A stretch of DNA of 43,981 bases from Selenomonadaceae bacterium (GTDB lineage: Bacteria > Bacillota > Negativicutes > Selenomonadales > Selenomonadaceae): contig JAFZIV010000044.1 in NCBI GenBank assembly GCA_017554235.1, positions 1 through 43,981 on the forward strand. Reading direction: 5' to 3'. Positions 36,085 through 43,887 of the stretch are shown one piece after another (the first letter of the stretch is position 1; each line of letters begins with the position of its first letter). The notes under the pieces are model-generated. The model was not told the origin of the DNA. It was given only the letters and a program-made list of their open reading frames with translations, and did no database searches. Both the position numbers and the translations under genes were made by a program.

Positions 36085-36140
36085 TTAGGGAATAAAAAAT
36101 AGGGCATAAGGCATAGAAAAAACTTATACCTTAACTACCC
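36085..36140. repeat. TTAGGGAATA-type spacer repeat with hairpin
   Basis: TTAGGGAATAAAAAATAGGG followed by CATAAGGCATAG and an imperfect inverted copy CTTATACCTTA (TAAGGCATAG pairs with CTTATACCTTA with one mismatch). The core matches the elements at 28700 and 33101. It lies between the ubiA-family gene and the GIY-YIG gene. Confidence 0.5.
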
Positions 36141-36180
36141 GAAAGGCAATGAATTATGGCTGACAACACAAGTTTAATTG

Positions 36181-36849
36181 CTACTCCGACTTGTCATTAT
36201 CGGCATCAGTTTCGGATTTATCGGATTTTTCGGCAAGCAATTTTTCAAAATCAATAATAGTTTGCTTTCTTTCAGAACCTTTATGCGCAATATAAGGATT
36301 AAGGCGATAAGATTTGTTTAACCCAATGCGCGGACCCTCAATGATGATGTCGCGTTCGCACAAGCCTTTTATTGCTTTTGAAATGTGTGGTTGTGGAATA
36401 CTAAGTTCTTGTGCAAATTCAGTTTGACTTATCGTCAAGTAATTATCGAAATCAAGTTTACTGAGTAATTTTAAAAATACCCTATATTCGTGTTTAGAAA
36501 GATTAGCGTCCGCAATTTCAGAAATCGCTTTTGGATACAAATCAATCCACCCAGTTATAATATTTTTAGCCTTTTTGGGAAAATGTCCGCCATCGGTACG
36601 ATTATAACCATTTGGAAATTTACAATTAAGTTTTGCTATCCAAAGAATTTCCCGTCTATCAAGTTCATCTAAAGTCTTACAAGTCTCAAGAGTTTCAATT
36701 TTAAAATTTTCGTCGCCATATTCGCGAATATCTCTGCCAAGCATTGAATTGGAAGATTTATGATTTTGAAACCTCTTTTTTAAAGATTGATTTGTTTGAC
36801 CGACATAAATTTTGCCGTTAATTAAGTTTGTAATTTTATAAATAACCAT
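36181..36849 (-). CDS. GIY-YIG nuclease fused to a RepL-like winged-helix domain
   Basis: 222-residue protein with two parts. The N-terminal GIY-YIG domain (about 1-95) reads VIYKITNLINGKIYVGQT then a KRFQNHK helix and Arg/Glu positions in RDIREYGDENFKIETLE. It ends with the Asn/Tyr of NGYNRTDGG. The C-terminal part (about 115-195) resembles the RepL plasmid replication family: LSKHEYRVFLKLLSKLD, EFAQELSIPQPHISKAI and KGLCERDIII, then SYRLNPYIAHKG. The HTH segment is clear; the RepL link is by pattern. ATG 36849 is used; GTG 36858 is possible. It stands alone between housekeeping genes, with no plasmid or phage genes nearby. Confidence 0.7.
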   Translation of the reverse strand: MVIYKITNLINGKIYVGQTNQSLKKRFQNHKSSNSMLGRDIREYGDENFKIETLETCKTLDELDRREILWIAKLNCKFPNGYNRTDGGHFPKKAKNIITGWIDLYPKAISEIADANLSKHEYRVFLKLLSKLDFDNYLTISQTEFAQELSIPQPHISKAIKGLCERDIIIEGPRIGLNKSYRLNPYIAHKGSERKQTIIDFEKLLAEKSDKSETDADNDKSE

Positions 36850-37040
36850 TGCAATCACCGATGAAACAATACCAAAGAAAATTTTTTTGTCAAGCTAAAA
36901 TTTTTTATCAACTTAATTTGAAATGTAACACTAACTTGGTGGCGGTGGTAATTACGCACTAGAAACGGGCTTGTAATTCTTTCTTCCACAAAGTAAAATT
37001 AATTTCAAAAAAAATTGAGAGGAAAAAATTTTAAGTAAAA

Positions 37041-38258
37041 ATGCTTTTCACAGAATTAATAAAAATGGCGGCACTGTCACTGGTTGCCAACAAATTGCGA
37101 ACGATCTTGACGATGCTGGGAATAATAATCGGCGTGGCGGCAGTTATCGCAATGGTAAGCGTCGGCATGGGAGTCAGGAGCAACGTAGTAGATTCAATTT
37201 CGCGGCTTGGTTCAAATATGTTAATAATAATGTCGGGAAGTGCCAATCGCGGCGGTATACGAGGCGGCGCAGGTTCAGTAACGACTTTGACTTATGATGA
37301 CGCTAAGGCGATTAAAGACCGCATAAAAAATATAGATTACGTTTCGCCCACCGTGCAAGGAAGTTATCAAGTTGTCTACGGTCATGAAAATTGGAGTACG
37401 ACAGTTACGGGAGTTGTTCCCGAATATTCCTCAATTCAATCGTTGACAATGCAGAGCGGGATTTTTTTTACGGAGCATGACGTAGATGTAAGAAATCGTG
37501 TTGCGGTTATCGGTCCTACGGTTGCGACAAATCTTTTCAATACGGTTAATCCCGTCGGCAAAAAAATTCGTATAGGTAACGCGCCGTATACGGTTATTGG
37601 ACTTTTGGCAAGTAAAGGGCAATCTACCGGCGGACAAGATCAAGATGACGTTGTATTAATTCCGTTGACGACCGCGCAGGAAAGATTGTTGGGAATAACT
37701 TACGTTCGCAGTATCAACGTTCAGGTGTCAACGCAAGAAAAAATGGACGAAGTGCAAGCCCATATTGAAAAACTTTTGCGGCAACGTCACCGAATACGCG
37801 AAGGCAACGAAGATGATTTTAACGTTAGAAATATGACAAGCTTAATGGAGACGATGACGCAGACAACGACGATGATAACTTTGTTGCTTGGTTCAATCGC
37901 GGGAATTTCGCTTGTAGTCGGCGGTATCGGAATTATGAATATTATGATGGTTAGCGTGACGGAGAGGACGCGCGAAATTGGAATACGTAAAGCGATTGGC
38001 GCGACCTACAACAGCATTATGTTGCAATTTCTGATTGAATCGACGATGATTAGTATTTTAGGCGGGATAATCGGAATTGGAATTGGAATCGGCGCGGCTA
38101 TGGCAATATCAAAATTTGGCAACTTCACGACGGTTATCAGCATTGAAAGTATCATAGCAAGTTTTGGCTTTTCATTATTCGTAGGAATATTTTTTGGGAT
38201 GTTACCTGCGCGGAAGGCGGCAAGACTCGACCCTATTGACGCTTTACGCTACGAATAA
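37041..38258 (+). CDS. MacB-like ABC transporter permease
   Basis: 405-residue type VII ABC transporter permease of the MacB/LolC/FtsX class, which moves lipids, peptides or antibiotics across the periplasm in a mechanotransmission mode. One N-terminal membrane helix (about 20-45, LRTILTMLGIIIGVAAVIAM) is followed by a large periplasmic domain (about 50-275). Three C-terminal helices follow, with TERTREIGIRKAIGAT and LPARKAARLDPIDALRYE. The usual MacB ATPase domain is not fused and no ATPase gene is adjacent. ATG 37041 has no good ribosome binding site close by (GAGAGG is about 20 bases upstream). Confidence 0.88.
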   Translation: MLFTELIKMAALSLVANKLRTILTMLGIIIGVAAVIAMVSVGMGVRSNVVDSISRLGSNMLIIMSGSANRGGIRGGAGSVTTLTYDDAKAIKDRIKNIDYVSPTVQGSYQVVYGHENWSTTVTGVVPEYSSIQSLTMQSGIFFTEHDVDVRNRVAVIGPTVATNLFNTVNPVGKKIRIGNAPYTVIGLLASKGQSTGGQDQDDVVLIPLTTAQERLLGITYVRSINVQVSTQEKMDEVQAHIEKLLRQRHRIREGNEDDFNVRNMTSLMETMTQTTTMITLLLGSIAGISLVVGGIGIMNIMMVSVTERTREIGIRKAIGATYNSIMLQFLIESTMISILGGIIGIGIGIGAAMAISKFGNFTTVISIESIIASFGFSLFVGIFFGMLPARKAARLDPIDALRYE

Positions 38259-38272
38259 TTCTTAATTCATAA

Positions 38273-38307
38273 TAAAAAAATCCCCATAAGTTGGGGAAAA
38301 TTTTTTT
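38273..38307. terminator. Bidirectional terminator between the permease gene and recR
   Basis: TCCCCA (38281-38286) pairs with TGGGGA (38292-38297), loop TAAGT, flanked by AAAAAAA on the left and AAAATTTTTTT on the right. It lies between the convergent permease and recR stops and works for both strands. Confidence 0.8.
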
Positions 38308-38905
38308 ATACGGGTATTCTATTTTCAATCGCCTTTGAAATGGTTACGCTGTCAGTGCCTGAAAAATCTGCGCCGACTGCCAAACCTCTAGCCAACTTCG
38401 TAATTTTTACGCCAATAGGTTTTAAAAGCCGTGCGATAAATAATGCCGTCGCATCGCCTTCAACTGTAGGTTCAAATGCGATTATTACTTCTTCAACTTC
38501 ATTTTCGCCAATGCGCTGAATCAATTCACGTAAATGAATATCTTCCTGCGAAATGCCGGCAATCGGTGAAATTAATCCGCCTGTCACGTGATATTTACCG
38601 TAAAAAGTTCCGGCGCGTTCAATCGCATCTAAATCCTTAGAATCTTTTACCAGACAGATAATTTTTCCGTTACGTTTATCAGATTCGCAAATTTCGCAAA
38701 TTGTTCTGTCATTGTCAATCGTCGTAAAACAAATGGGGCAGGCGTGAGTATTTGTCTTGACGTTACGAATTGCCGCCGCTAAATTTTCAACGTCCTGCGC
38801 GTCCATTTCGATTATATGATAAGCAAGCCGCGCCGCTGTTTTATTACCGACGCCCGGCAATTTCATCAGCGATTCTTGCAAAGTTCTCATTGCTTGTGAG
38901 TTCAT
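38306..38905 (-). CDS. recR: Recombination mediator protein RecR
   Basis: Partner of RecO and RecF that loads RecA at gaps. Family features: helix-hairpin-helix LPGVGNKTAARLAYH, the four-Cys zinc finger CPICFTTIDNDRTICEIC (about 56-73), and the Toprim domain with LVKDSKDLDAIE and EPTVEGDATALFIARLL. The 199 residues are typical. ATG 38905 is chosen because GGAG lies five bases before it; TTG 38908 is next to it. It is downstream of the small secreted protein gene on the same strand. Confidence 0.95.
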   Translation of the reverse strand: MNSQAMRTLQESLMKLPGVGNKTAARLAYHIIEMDAQDVENLAAAIRNVKTNTHACPICFTTIDNDRTICEICESDKRNGKIICLVKDSKDLDAIERAGTFYGKYHVTGGLISPIAGISQEDIHLRELIQRIGENEVEEVIIAFEPTVEGDATALFIARLLKPIGVKITKLARGLAVGADFSGTDSVTISKAIENRIPV

Positions 38906-38921
38906 CAAATCTCCAATATTA

Positions 38922-39137
38922 TCAAGGACTACATTTTTTGCAGGGAATGTATCCCGCGTTAATCGCTTCGTCTCGCGAATTAAATTCCACGCGATTTGAA
39001 GGGTTCATTTTTGTTACCGCCGAACAATCCGCGTAATGAAATTTTTTGGAATTGGCATTACCTACATAATTTGACGCTAAAACTTGCGCCGTCATCAAGA
39101 CTACCGCCGCTATAACCAGTGCTAAAAATTTTTTCAC
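38922..39137 (-). CDS. Small secreted protein with an Ada/nuclease-tail-like zinc-binding module
   Basis: 71-residue protein with an N-terminal signal peptide (FLALVIAAVVLMTAQVLA). The mature part is about 48 residues and matches the short module often found at the C-terminus of thermonuclease-like or ComEC-like proteins: YVGNANSKKFHYADC, NRVEFNSRDEAINAGY and IPCKKC. The three Cys and one His probably bind zinc. Here the module stands alone. I chose the GTG at 39137 because GAGAGGG lies six bases before it; the longer TTG start would overlap the upstream gene's stop. Function unknown. Confidence 0.8.
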   Translation of the reverse strand: MKKFLALVIAAVVLMTAQVLASNYVGNANSKKFHYADCSAVTKMNPSNRVEFNSRDEAINAGYIPCKKCSP

Positions 39138-39148
39138 GTCAAACCCTC

Positions 39149-39889
39149 TCAATCTGTCAAAATATTTCTGTCAGCCAGCAAATTCATATTTCCAATAACT
39201 TCTGCGCGGAAATTTAAATCAACGTCAGCCATCAAAATTTCTTCGCCAACTCCACTTTCGGCAATGACTTCACCGAGCGGATTTACAATTTCAGATTTTC
39301 CCGCGCTGTTCGCAAAGACTACAAAAATTTGGTTCTCAATCGCCCGTGCTTTCGTCAAAATTTGTCGAGGAAAAATTCTTTTCAAACTCCATGCCGCAGG
39401 TATAAATAAAATTTCAATGCCTGTCAACGCAAGCTTACGAATAAATTCAGGGAAACGCAAATCATAACAAATTGCAATCCCGCAATTCACGCCGTCAAGT
39501 TCGACAGTTGAAATTTTATTGCCAGCCGTAAAAATCTTTCCTTCATCAGCAAATGAAAATAAATGCGCCTTGTCATACGTAGAAATAATTTCACCGCGAC
39601 GATTGACAACGATACATCGATTAAAAATTTTCCCGTCAACCGCCGCGATTGTCGAGCCGCCGATTATATTAAAATTATTTTCCTTCGCCGCCGCGCAGAG
39701 AAATTCAGAAGTTTTTTTCTCAATGTCAGAAAAATTTTTCAAAGGCTTTGGATAATAGCCCGTCGTCCAAAGTTCCGGCAAAATTATCACGTCAGAATTT
39801 TTTACGCCGCCAATTAATTTTTGCGCAGTCTCAAAATTTTTTTCAATCGCGCCGAGTTCAGATTTAAATTGAATTACAGAAATTCGCAT
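39149..39889 (-). CDS. Carbon-nitrogen hydrolase (nitrilase superfamily amidase)
   Basis: 246-residue cytosolic amidase. The catalytic Glu-Lys-Cys triad is visible in ILPELWTTGY (Glu ~39), TYDKAHLFSF (Lys ~107) and AICYDLRFPEF (Cys ~140). The PELW/YDKxHLF pattern points to the omega-amidase/YafV-MtnU group, which clears alpha-keto-glutaramate-type amides in methionine salvage or transamination side reactions. ATG 39889 is used; the ribosome binding site is weak. It lies just after the FtsZ-like gene and may be co-transcribed. The exact substrate is not shown. Confidence 0.88.
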   Translation of the reverse strand: MRISVIQFKSELGAIEKNFETAQKLIGGVKNSDVIILPELWTTGYYPKPLKNFSDIEKKTSEFLCAAAKENNFNIIGGSTIAAVDGKIFNRCIVVNRRGEIISTYDKAHLFSFADEGKIFTAGNKISTVELDGVNCGIAICYDLRFPEFIRKLALTGIEILFIPAAWSLKRIFPRQILTKARAIENQIFVVFANSAGKSEIVNPLGEVIAESGVGEEILMADVDLNFRAEVIGNMNLLADRNILTD

Positions 39890-39906
39890 TTTCTTTAAAT
39901 GAGATT

Positions 39907-40581
39907 TCAGATAAATTTTGTGGCAATAACGGCAACTTTAACGGTATCGCCAAAGGATTCGTCAACAGTTACGCCCCAAAGAATTTTTGCATCACCATTT
40001 ACTTTAGACTTAATTTTTTGTGTCATAGCGTTTATTTCTGCCGTTGACGCCTCGTCCTTCGCCGTCTTGAAGTTTATCAAGAATGCCCGCGCAGATTCAA
40101 TGTCATGACCTTCAAGCGCATTATTTAAAGCTTCCTCGCCGCTTTTACCTTCGCCGATAGTCGCAATGGCTTGACCGGAATTTTTCAGCAAAGTTTTAAC
40201 GTCGTCAAAATTCAAACCTACAAGCCCTTCGACGTTTACCATATCATTAACCATACTGGCAACGTTATAAGCCGATTGCTTGAAATTCTGCGCGGGAAGT
40301 TGGATAAGCACATCACGCAAATTTTTATTGTCAGCGGCTTGCGCTTCAGTCACAAGGAAAATTTTAAGCGGCATAATGCGTGAGAAAAATTTTTCCGCGT
40401 AATAAACTTCGCGCCCGTCCGCAATGATGAAAACTACATCGTTGTCAGAAACCTTCCCGACAATCTCTTCACAAGATTTTCTGTCAGTAACTTTGAAAAT
40501 TGTAACGCCTTCGATTGCTTTCAACGCGTCAACGTCAATGTCAATGCTCCCAATGATAACTGTAGAAATTTTTACGCCCAT
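39907..40581 (-). CDS. Degenerate FtsZ-like protein without GTP-binding motifs
   Basis: 224-residue protein that matches FtsZ from its middle to its C-terminal domain. VEGLVGLNFDDVKTLLKNSG (117-136) aligns with the FtsZ T7 loop and helix H8; ATIGEGKSGEEALNNAL, DIESARAFLIN and AKILWGVTVDESFGDTVKVA follow, as in the FtsZ C-terminal domain. The N-terminal half (1-115) keeps FtsZ-like strands such as DNDVVFIIADG and PLKIFLVTEA but lacks the GGGTGTG tubulin signature and the N-terminal glycine loop. In the T7 loop the catalytic Asp (LDFAD) is Asn (LNFDD). The C-terminal FtsA/SepF-binding tail is also absent. It cannot bind or hydrolyse GTP in the usual way. It has an intact frame, GAGGAGGG ribosome binding site and strong promoter, so it seems functional, perhaps as a modulator of FtsZ. 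Confidence 0.75.
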   Translation of the reverse strand: MGVKISTVIIGSIDIDVDALKAIEGVTIFKVTDRKSCEEIVGKVSDNDVVFIIADGREVYYAEKFFSRIMPLKIFLVTEAQAADNKNLRDVLIQLPAQNFKQSAYNVASMVNDMVNVEGLVGLNFDDVKTLLKNSGQAIATIGEGKSGEEALNNALEGHDIESARAFLINFKTAKDEASTAEINAMTQKIKSKVNGDAKILWGVTVDESFGDTVKVAVIATKFI

Positions 40582-40619
40582 AAATAAATGCCCTCCTCAA
40601 AGAATTTTCGACAAAACAA

Positions 40620-40648
40620 ATTATAGCCTTCCAAACTTAAAGCGTCAA
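40620..40648 (-). promoter_or_regulatory. Near-consensus promoter for the FtsZ-like gene
   Basis: On the minus strand TTGACG (40648-40643), exactly 17 bp, TATAAT (40625-40620), about 40 bp before the ATG at 40581. This is among the best promoters in the window. Confidence 0.75.
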
Positions 40649-40770
40649 TCGAAGTATAAATTTACAACGAAAAATTTTTAATTTGACGGCAGGAAATTTA
40701 AGCCGCGCATTTAATTTAAGTTAATAAATTTTCTGTTAAGTTTATGTTTTACAAAGGGGGAGTGGTTTAA

Positions 40771-42468
40771 ATGAGTTCCATGAGCATTCGACAAAAATTA
40801 TTTTTCGTCTTCATACTGTTAATAATTGCATTTGTCGTAAACGGAATTTATTCAGCGTTTAGTTTATCGTCAATTAATGACGGCGCGTTAAGGATTGCGA
40901 CACAACATTTGCAAGGTGTTATTGCCGCGTCTGAATCCGGACGTTCAATGAGCGATTACCGTCAAGGTGAATACGCAGTTATCGACGCTACAACTTTGCC
41001 GGGCAGAATTTTTGCCGCGCAACAAACCAAAAAACTTGCAGACCAGATTGACATTACCTTCGACACTATTCAGCCTACTTTGGAAGGTGACATCGCAAGC
41101 GAATTTAACGCAATGCGCGATATTTGGAATAAGTATAAATCTAACTCCAATCACGTTATCGAATTGGCTAAAAATGGTAATGTTCCTGAAGCCGCCCGCT
41201 TGCTCGAAACGTCAAGCAAAATGTACACTGAAATTGGTACAAAGTTAAACAAAGTTTTGGATAACCGAAAAGATTTTATTCACGCCGAAGTTGTAGAATC
41301 CGAAAGTAAATACAATCAGACGAGAATAATTTTGACGGTTATGATTATTGTTGTGGTTGTATTCTCCGTATTTATGGCTTACTTCCTTAGCAAAATAATT
41401 CTTGATTCGATTAATTACTTGTCGAATGTTTCACGCGAACTTGCCGCCGGTAATTTGACCGTCGAGGCCAGACCGCAAACACAAGATGAATTTGGTACGC
41501 TCACTGAAATTTATGCGGATACTATCGGTAAACTTCATAAACTTATCGAAAATATCCAGCGCAATGCAAGGGATGCCGCAACTTTCGCGTCACAGTTAAA
41601 TGAAAATGCTTCACAAAGTGCGTTGGCAACTCAACAGGTTGCCGCGTCAATCGGTAACGTTGCCGATAATGCCAACAAGCAGGGTGTAGCCATCCAACAT
41701 TCAACCGAAGATATTAGAGCCTTCGCGGAACTGTTACAAGGTTTTGAGACTAAAGCTGATTCGTCCGTCGATTCAGCTAAAAATGTTGAAGAAATTGCAG
41801 AATCAGGTAGGACAGCAGTACGCGGAGCGGTTGACCAAATGTCCGCGCTTGCTGACAGCGTAAACGCTACCGCAAAAGTCATCGAAAAACTTGCCGAGCG
41901 TTCAACGCAAATCGGTAATATCAGTTCGACAATTTCAAATATCGCCGAGCAAACTAACCTGCTTGCACTCAATGCCGCGATTGAAGCCGCCCGCGCAGGT
42001 TCAGCCGGTAGAGGTTTTGCAGTTGTAGCTGATGAAGTTAGAAAGCTTGCCGAGAGTTCCGCGCTTGCCGCAGCACAAATCGCCGAATTAATTACAACAA
42101 TTCAAAACGAAATGAAAGAAGCTCTTGACCAAATGGAGAAGGGTAATAAGGAAGTTGAGAGCGGTACAGTTGTAGTTGCAGAGGCAGGCGATTCGTTTAA
42201 GAATATCACGGACGCTATTGCCCAATTAACAAGTCACGCCGAAGAAATTTTGACTAATGCTAAGACGGCGTCAACTCGTGTAGATAAACTTGTTGAGGCT
42301 ATGGACGAGTTAAATAAATCCAGTAAAGATGTCAGTTCCGAAACAGAATCAGTCAGCGAGGCAACGGAAGAACAATCCGCGTCTATTGACGAAGTTGCAA
42401 ACGCCAGTAAAAAACTTTCCGACCTTGCCGAAGAGCTTACAGCGTCTGCATCGAAGTTTAAGATTTAG
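40771..42468 (+). CDS. Methyl-accepting chemotaxis protein
   Basis: 565-residue chemoreceptor. A first membrane helix (about 9-30) is followed by a periplasmic four-helix-bundle sensor (4HB_MCP type, about 31-185). The second membrane helix (about 187-209) and a HAMP domain follow (about 210-265; [10 protein letters not shown] and DEFGTL). The signalling domain has the hairpin tip [20 protein letters not shown] then [16 protein letters not shown]. The ligand is unknown. ATG 40771 follows a GGGGGAG ribosome binding site. It stands alone; CheA/CheW are not in this window. Confidence 0.95.
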   Translation: MSSMSIRQKLFFVFILLIIAFVVNGIYSAFSLSSINDGALRIATQHLQGVIAASESGRSMSDYRQGEYAVIDATTLPGRIFAAQQTKKLADQIDITFDTIQPTLEGDIASEFNAMRDIWNKYKSNSNHVIELAKNGNVPEAARLLETSSKMYTEIGTKLNKVLDNRKDFIHAEVVESESKYNQTRIILTVMIIVVVVFSVFMAYFLSKIILDSINYLSNVSRELAAGNLTVEARPQTQDEFGTLTEIYADTIGKLHKLIENIQRNARDAATFASQLNENASQSALATQQVAASIGNVADNANKQGVAIQHSTEDIRAFAELLQGFETKADSSVDSAKNVEEIAESGRTAVRGAVDQMSALADSVNATAKVIEKLAERSTQIGNISSTISNIAEQTNLLALNAAIEAARAGSAGRGFAVVADEVRKLAESSALAAAQIAELITTIQNEMKEALDQMEKGNKEVESGTVVVAEAGDSFKNITDAIAQLTSHAEEILTNAKTASTRVDKLVEAMDELNKSSKDVSSETESVSEATEEQSASIDEVANASKKLSDLAEELTASASKFKI

Positions 42469-42523
42469 GGATTAAACTTTTAGGAACATAAAAATCTAAA
42501 AGCTGATACCTAAAGGAAGTCAA

Positions 42524-42760
42524 TTACCCTACACCTAAAGGTGGGGGCTTGCAGTTAGATTTTCATCCACCGCGTATGGCTGATTGACTACAGCCCTGCA
42601 AATATTTCTACTTGCAGCATTGATTGTCTTTCGACAAAGTCGGGTGCCTTTAAGCCTAAGCTACAACCGTTTTCCCAACATTTATATTTTAAATTACAGG
42701 AAAAATTTTTTCAAGATTTTTTGCGCCTTACCTCCCCATGCCTAAAGGCAGGGGCTTATC
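42524..42760 (+). mobile_element. Structured IS200/IS605-like non-coding element (ORF-less)
   Basis: This 313-bp gap between the chemoreceptor and the lipoprotein gene has no open frame but is highly structured. Two hairpins share the loop CCTAAAGG and the tail GGGGCTT: the first spans 42528-42547 (CACC/GGTG core), the second 42734-42754 (TGCC/GGCA plus CCCC/GGGG). Each is directly preceded by TTAC. Between them three perfect stems follow one another: GGCT/AGCC (42578-42595), CTGCAA/TTGCAG (42596-42617) and TTGTC/GACAA (42624-42637). Sub-terminal hairpins next to TTAC are a hallmark of IS200/IS605 ends, so this may be a remnant or a non-autonomous element, perhaps keeping a guide-RNA scaffold. 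The right hairpin lies 15-50 bp before the lipoprotein gene. Confidence 0.5.
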
Positions 42761-42781
42761 GGCGCATGGAGGTGAAATTTT

Positions 42782-43798
42782 ATGCGTAAGATGAAGTTTT
42801 TATTAGCCGTCTTTTTTATGATATTTTCAGTTGCAATGACGGGTTGCGGAAGTAAATCAGACATTGGCGTAAAAAGTGTAGCAATATGTTTTCCTAACAC
42901 GACGCCCAGCTGGCAACGTAACGCCGCCGCTCTTCAGTCACACCTTGAGGAAGACGGCTTTACGGTTGATGTAAAAAGTTCTGCAACCGTTGAAGAGCAA
43001 CAGAAACAAATTGAAGAGGCTCTTCAACATAAACCAAAATGTATCGTAATTGGCGCGATTGATTCTGCGGCATTGGTTGACGTTCTTGAAGATGCTAAAA
43101 AATATGAAGTGCCGGTTATCGCCTTTGACAGAATTATTTTGAATACAGACGCCGTAAGTTATTATGCAAGTTTCGACAATGACGCTATAGGAGAAGCACA
43201 AGCACTTTATTTCGAGGCGGCACTGAATCTTAATAGCGGCGGCGGTCCTTACAACATTGAATTTTTCGCAGGTGGTTCTGCCGATAATAACGCGCACATT
43301 TTCTTCAAGACTGTTAAGGATATGCTTGACCCATACCTTAAAAAGGGGCAACTTGTTTGTCGTTCTGGACAGACAGATTTTAATTCCGTTGCCGTTAAGG
43401 ATTGGCAAGCCGAAAATGCTCGCCCGCGCATTAGAGAACTTTTAAGCAAGTATTACAGCGGCGGTGAAACTTTACACGCCATACTTGCACCGAATGACGA
43501 AATTGCAGGCGTTATCCTTGAAGAAATTCAGAGAGCCGGCAGACCTGTGCCGTTAATTTCAGGGCTTGACGGCGATCCTAAGGCTATTGAAAGAATTAAA
43601 AACGGTCAGCAAACTTTCACCATTGCGAAAGACCCCGATGTCTTAACGGCAAAATGTTTTCGTATGGTTAAAGCCGTTGTCGAAGGAACTCAACCGGATA
43701 TTAACGACGTGACGACTTACAATAACGGCGTGAAAATTGTACCCGCATACCTTTGCACTCCGCAGATTGTCGATAAAACAAACGTCAATAATTTTTAG
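42782..43798 (+). CDS. Sugar-binding lipoprotein of an ABC transporter (ribose/xylose-type)
   Basis: 338-residue periplasmic binding protein of the type I (XylF/ChvE/RbsB) fold, anchored as a lipoprotein: hydrophobic signal then lipobox MTGC with Cys22. Typical parts: KSVAICFPNTTPSWQRN, CIVIGAIDSAALVDVL, VPVIAFDRI, a hinge with FFAGGSADNNA, LHAILAPNDEIAGVILEEI, PLISGLDGDPKAIERIKNGQ, and QTFTIAKDP near the C-terminus. The closest match is the ChvE/multiple-sugar group. The transporter ATPase and permease are not seen before the window ends. ATG 42782 follows GGAGGTG by seven bases. Confidence 0.88.
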   Translation: MRKMKFLLAVFFMIFSVAMTGCGSKSDIGVKSVAICFPNTTPSWQRNAAALQSHLEEDGFTVDVKSSATVEEQQKQIEEALQHKPKCIVIGAIDSAALVDVLEDAKKYEVPVIAFDRIILNTDAVSYYASFDNDAIGEAQALYFEAALNLNSGGGPYNIEFFAGGSADNNAHIFFKTVKDMLDPYLKKGQLVCRSGQTDFNSVAVKDWQAENARPRIRELLSKYYSGGETLHAILAPNDEIAGVILEEIQRAGRPVPLISGLDGDPKAIERIKNGQQTFTIAKDPDVLTAKCFRMVKAVVEGTQPDINDVTTYNNGVKIVPAYLCTPQIVDKTNVNNF

Positions 43799-43852
43799 AG
43801 AAGATAATTAAAAAATTTCCCTAAAAGGAGTTTTAAACAGTAACCCCAAACA

Positions 43853-43881
43853 TTGACAAAAGTATACCTAGTGTCTAAAAT
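43853..43881 (+). promoter_or_regulatory. Consensus promoter at the window end with an operator-like direct repeat
   Basis: TTGACA (43853-43858), exactly 17 bp, TAAAAT (43876-43881). The direct repeat TATACCTA/TGTACCTA starts at 43865 inside the spacer and again at 43881 at the -10 edge, a likely regulator site. The promoter must drive a transcript that begins near 43888 and runs out of the window. Confidence 0.7.
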
Positions 43882-43887
43882 GTACCT

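Noticed and set aside
36156..36257. Small open frame (33 codons) with a reasonable start, MADNTSLIA
   Set aside because: It overlaps the end of the GIY-YIG gene on the other strand, has low-complexity codons after residue 10 and no recognisable domain; listed only as a possible displaced gene start.
36860..37040. Inverted repeat AATTAC/GTAATT upstream of the MacB-like permease
   Set aside because: Arms of six bases with a 17-base gap are common by chance in AT-rich DNA; no promoter spacing supports an operator.
42524..42760. CRISPR array or riboswitch for the sugar-binding protein
   Set aside because: There are only two related hairpins and no regular spacers; no known sugar or cofactor riboswitch pattern was recognised. 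IS605-type ends fit better.
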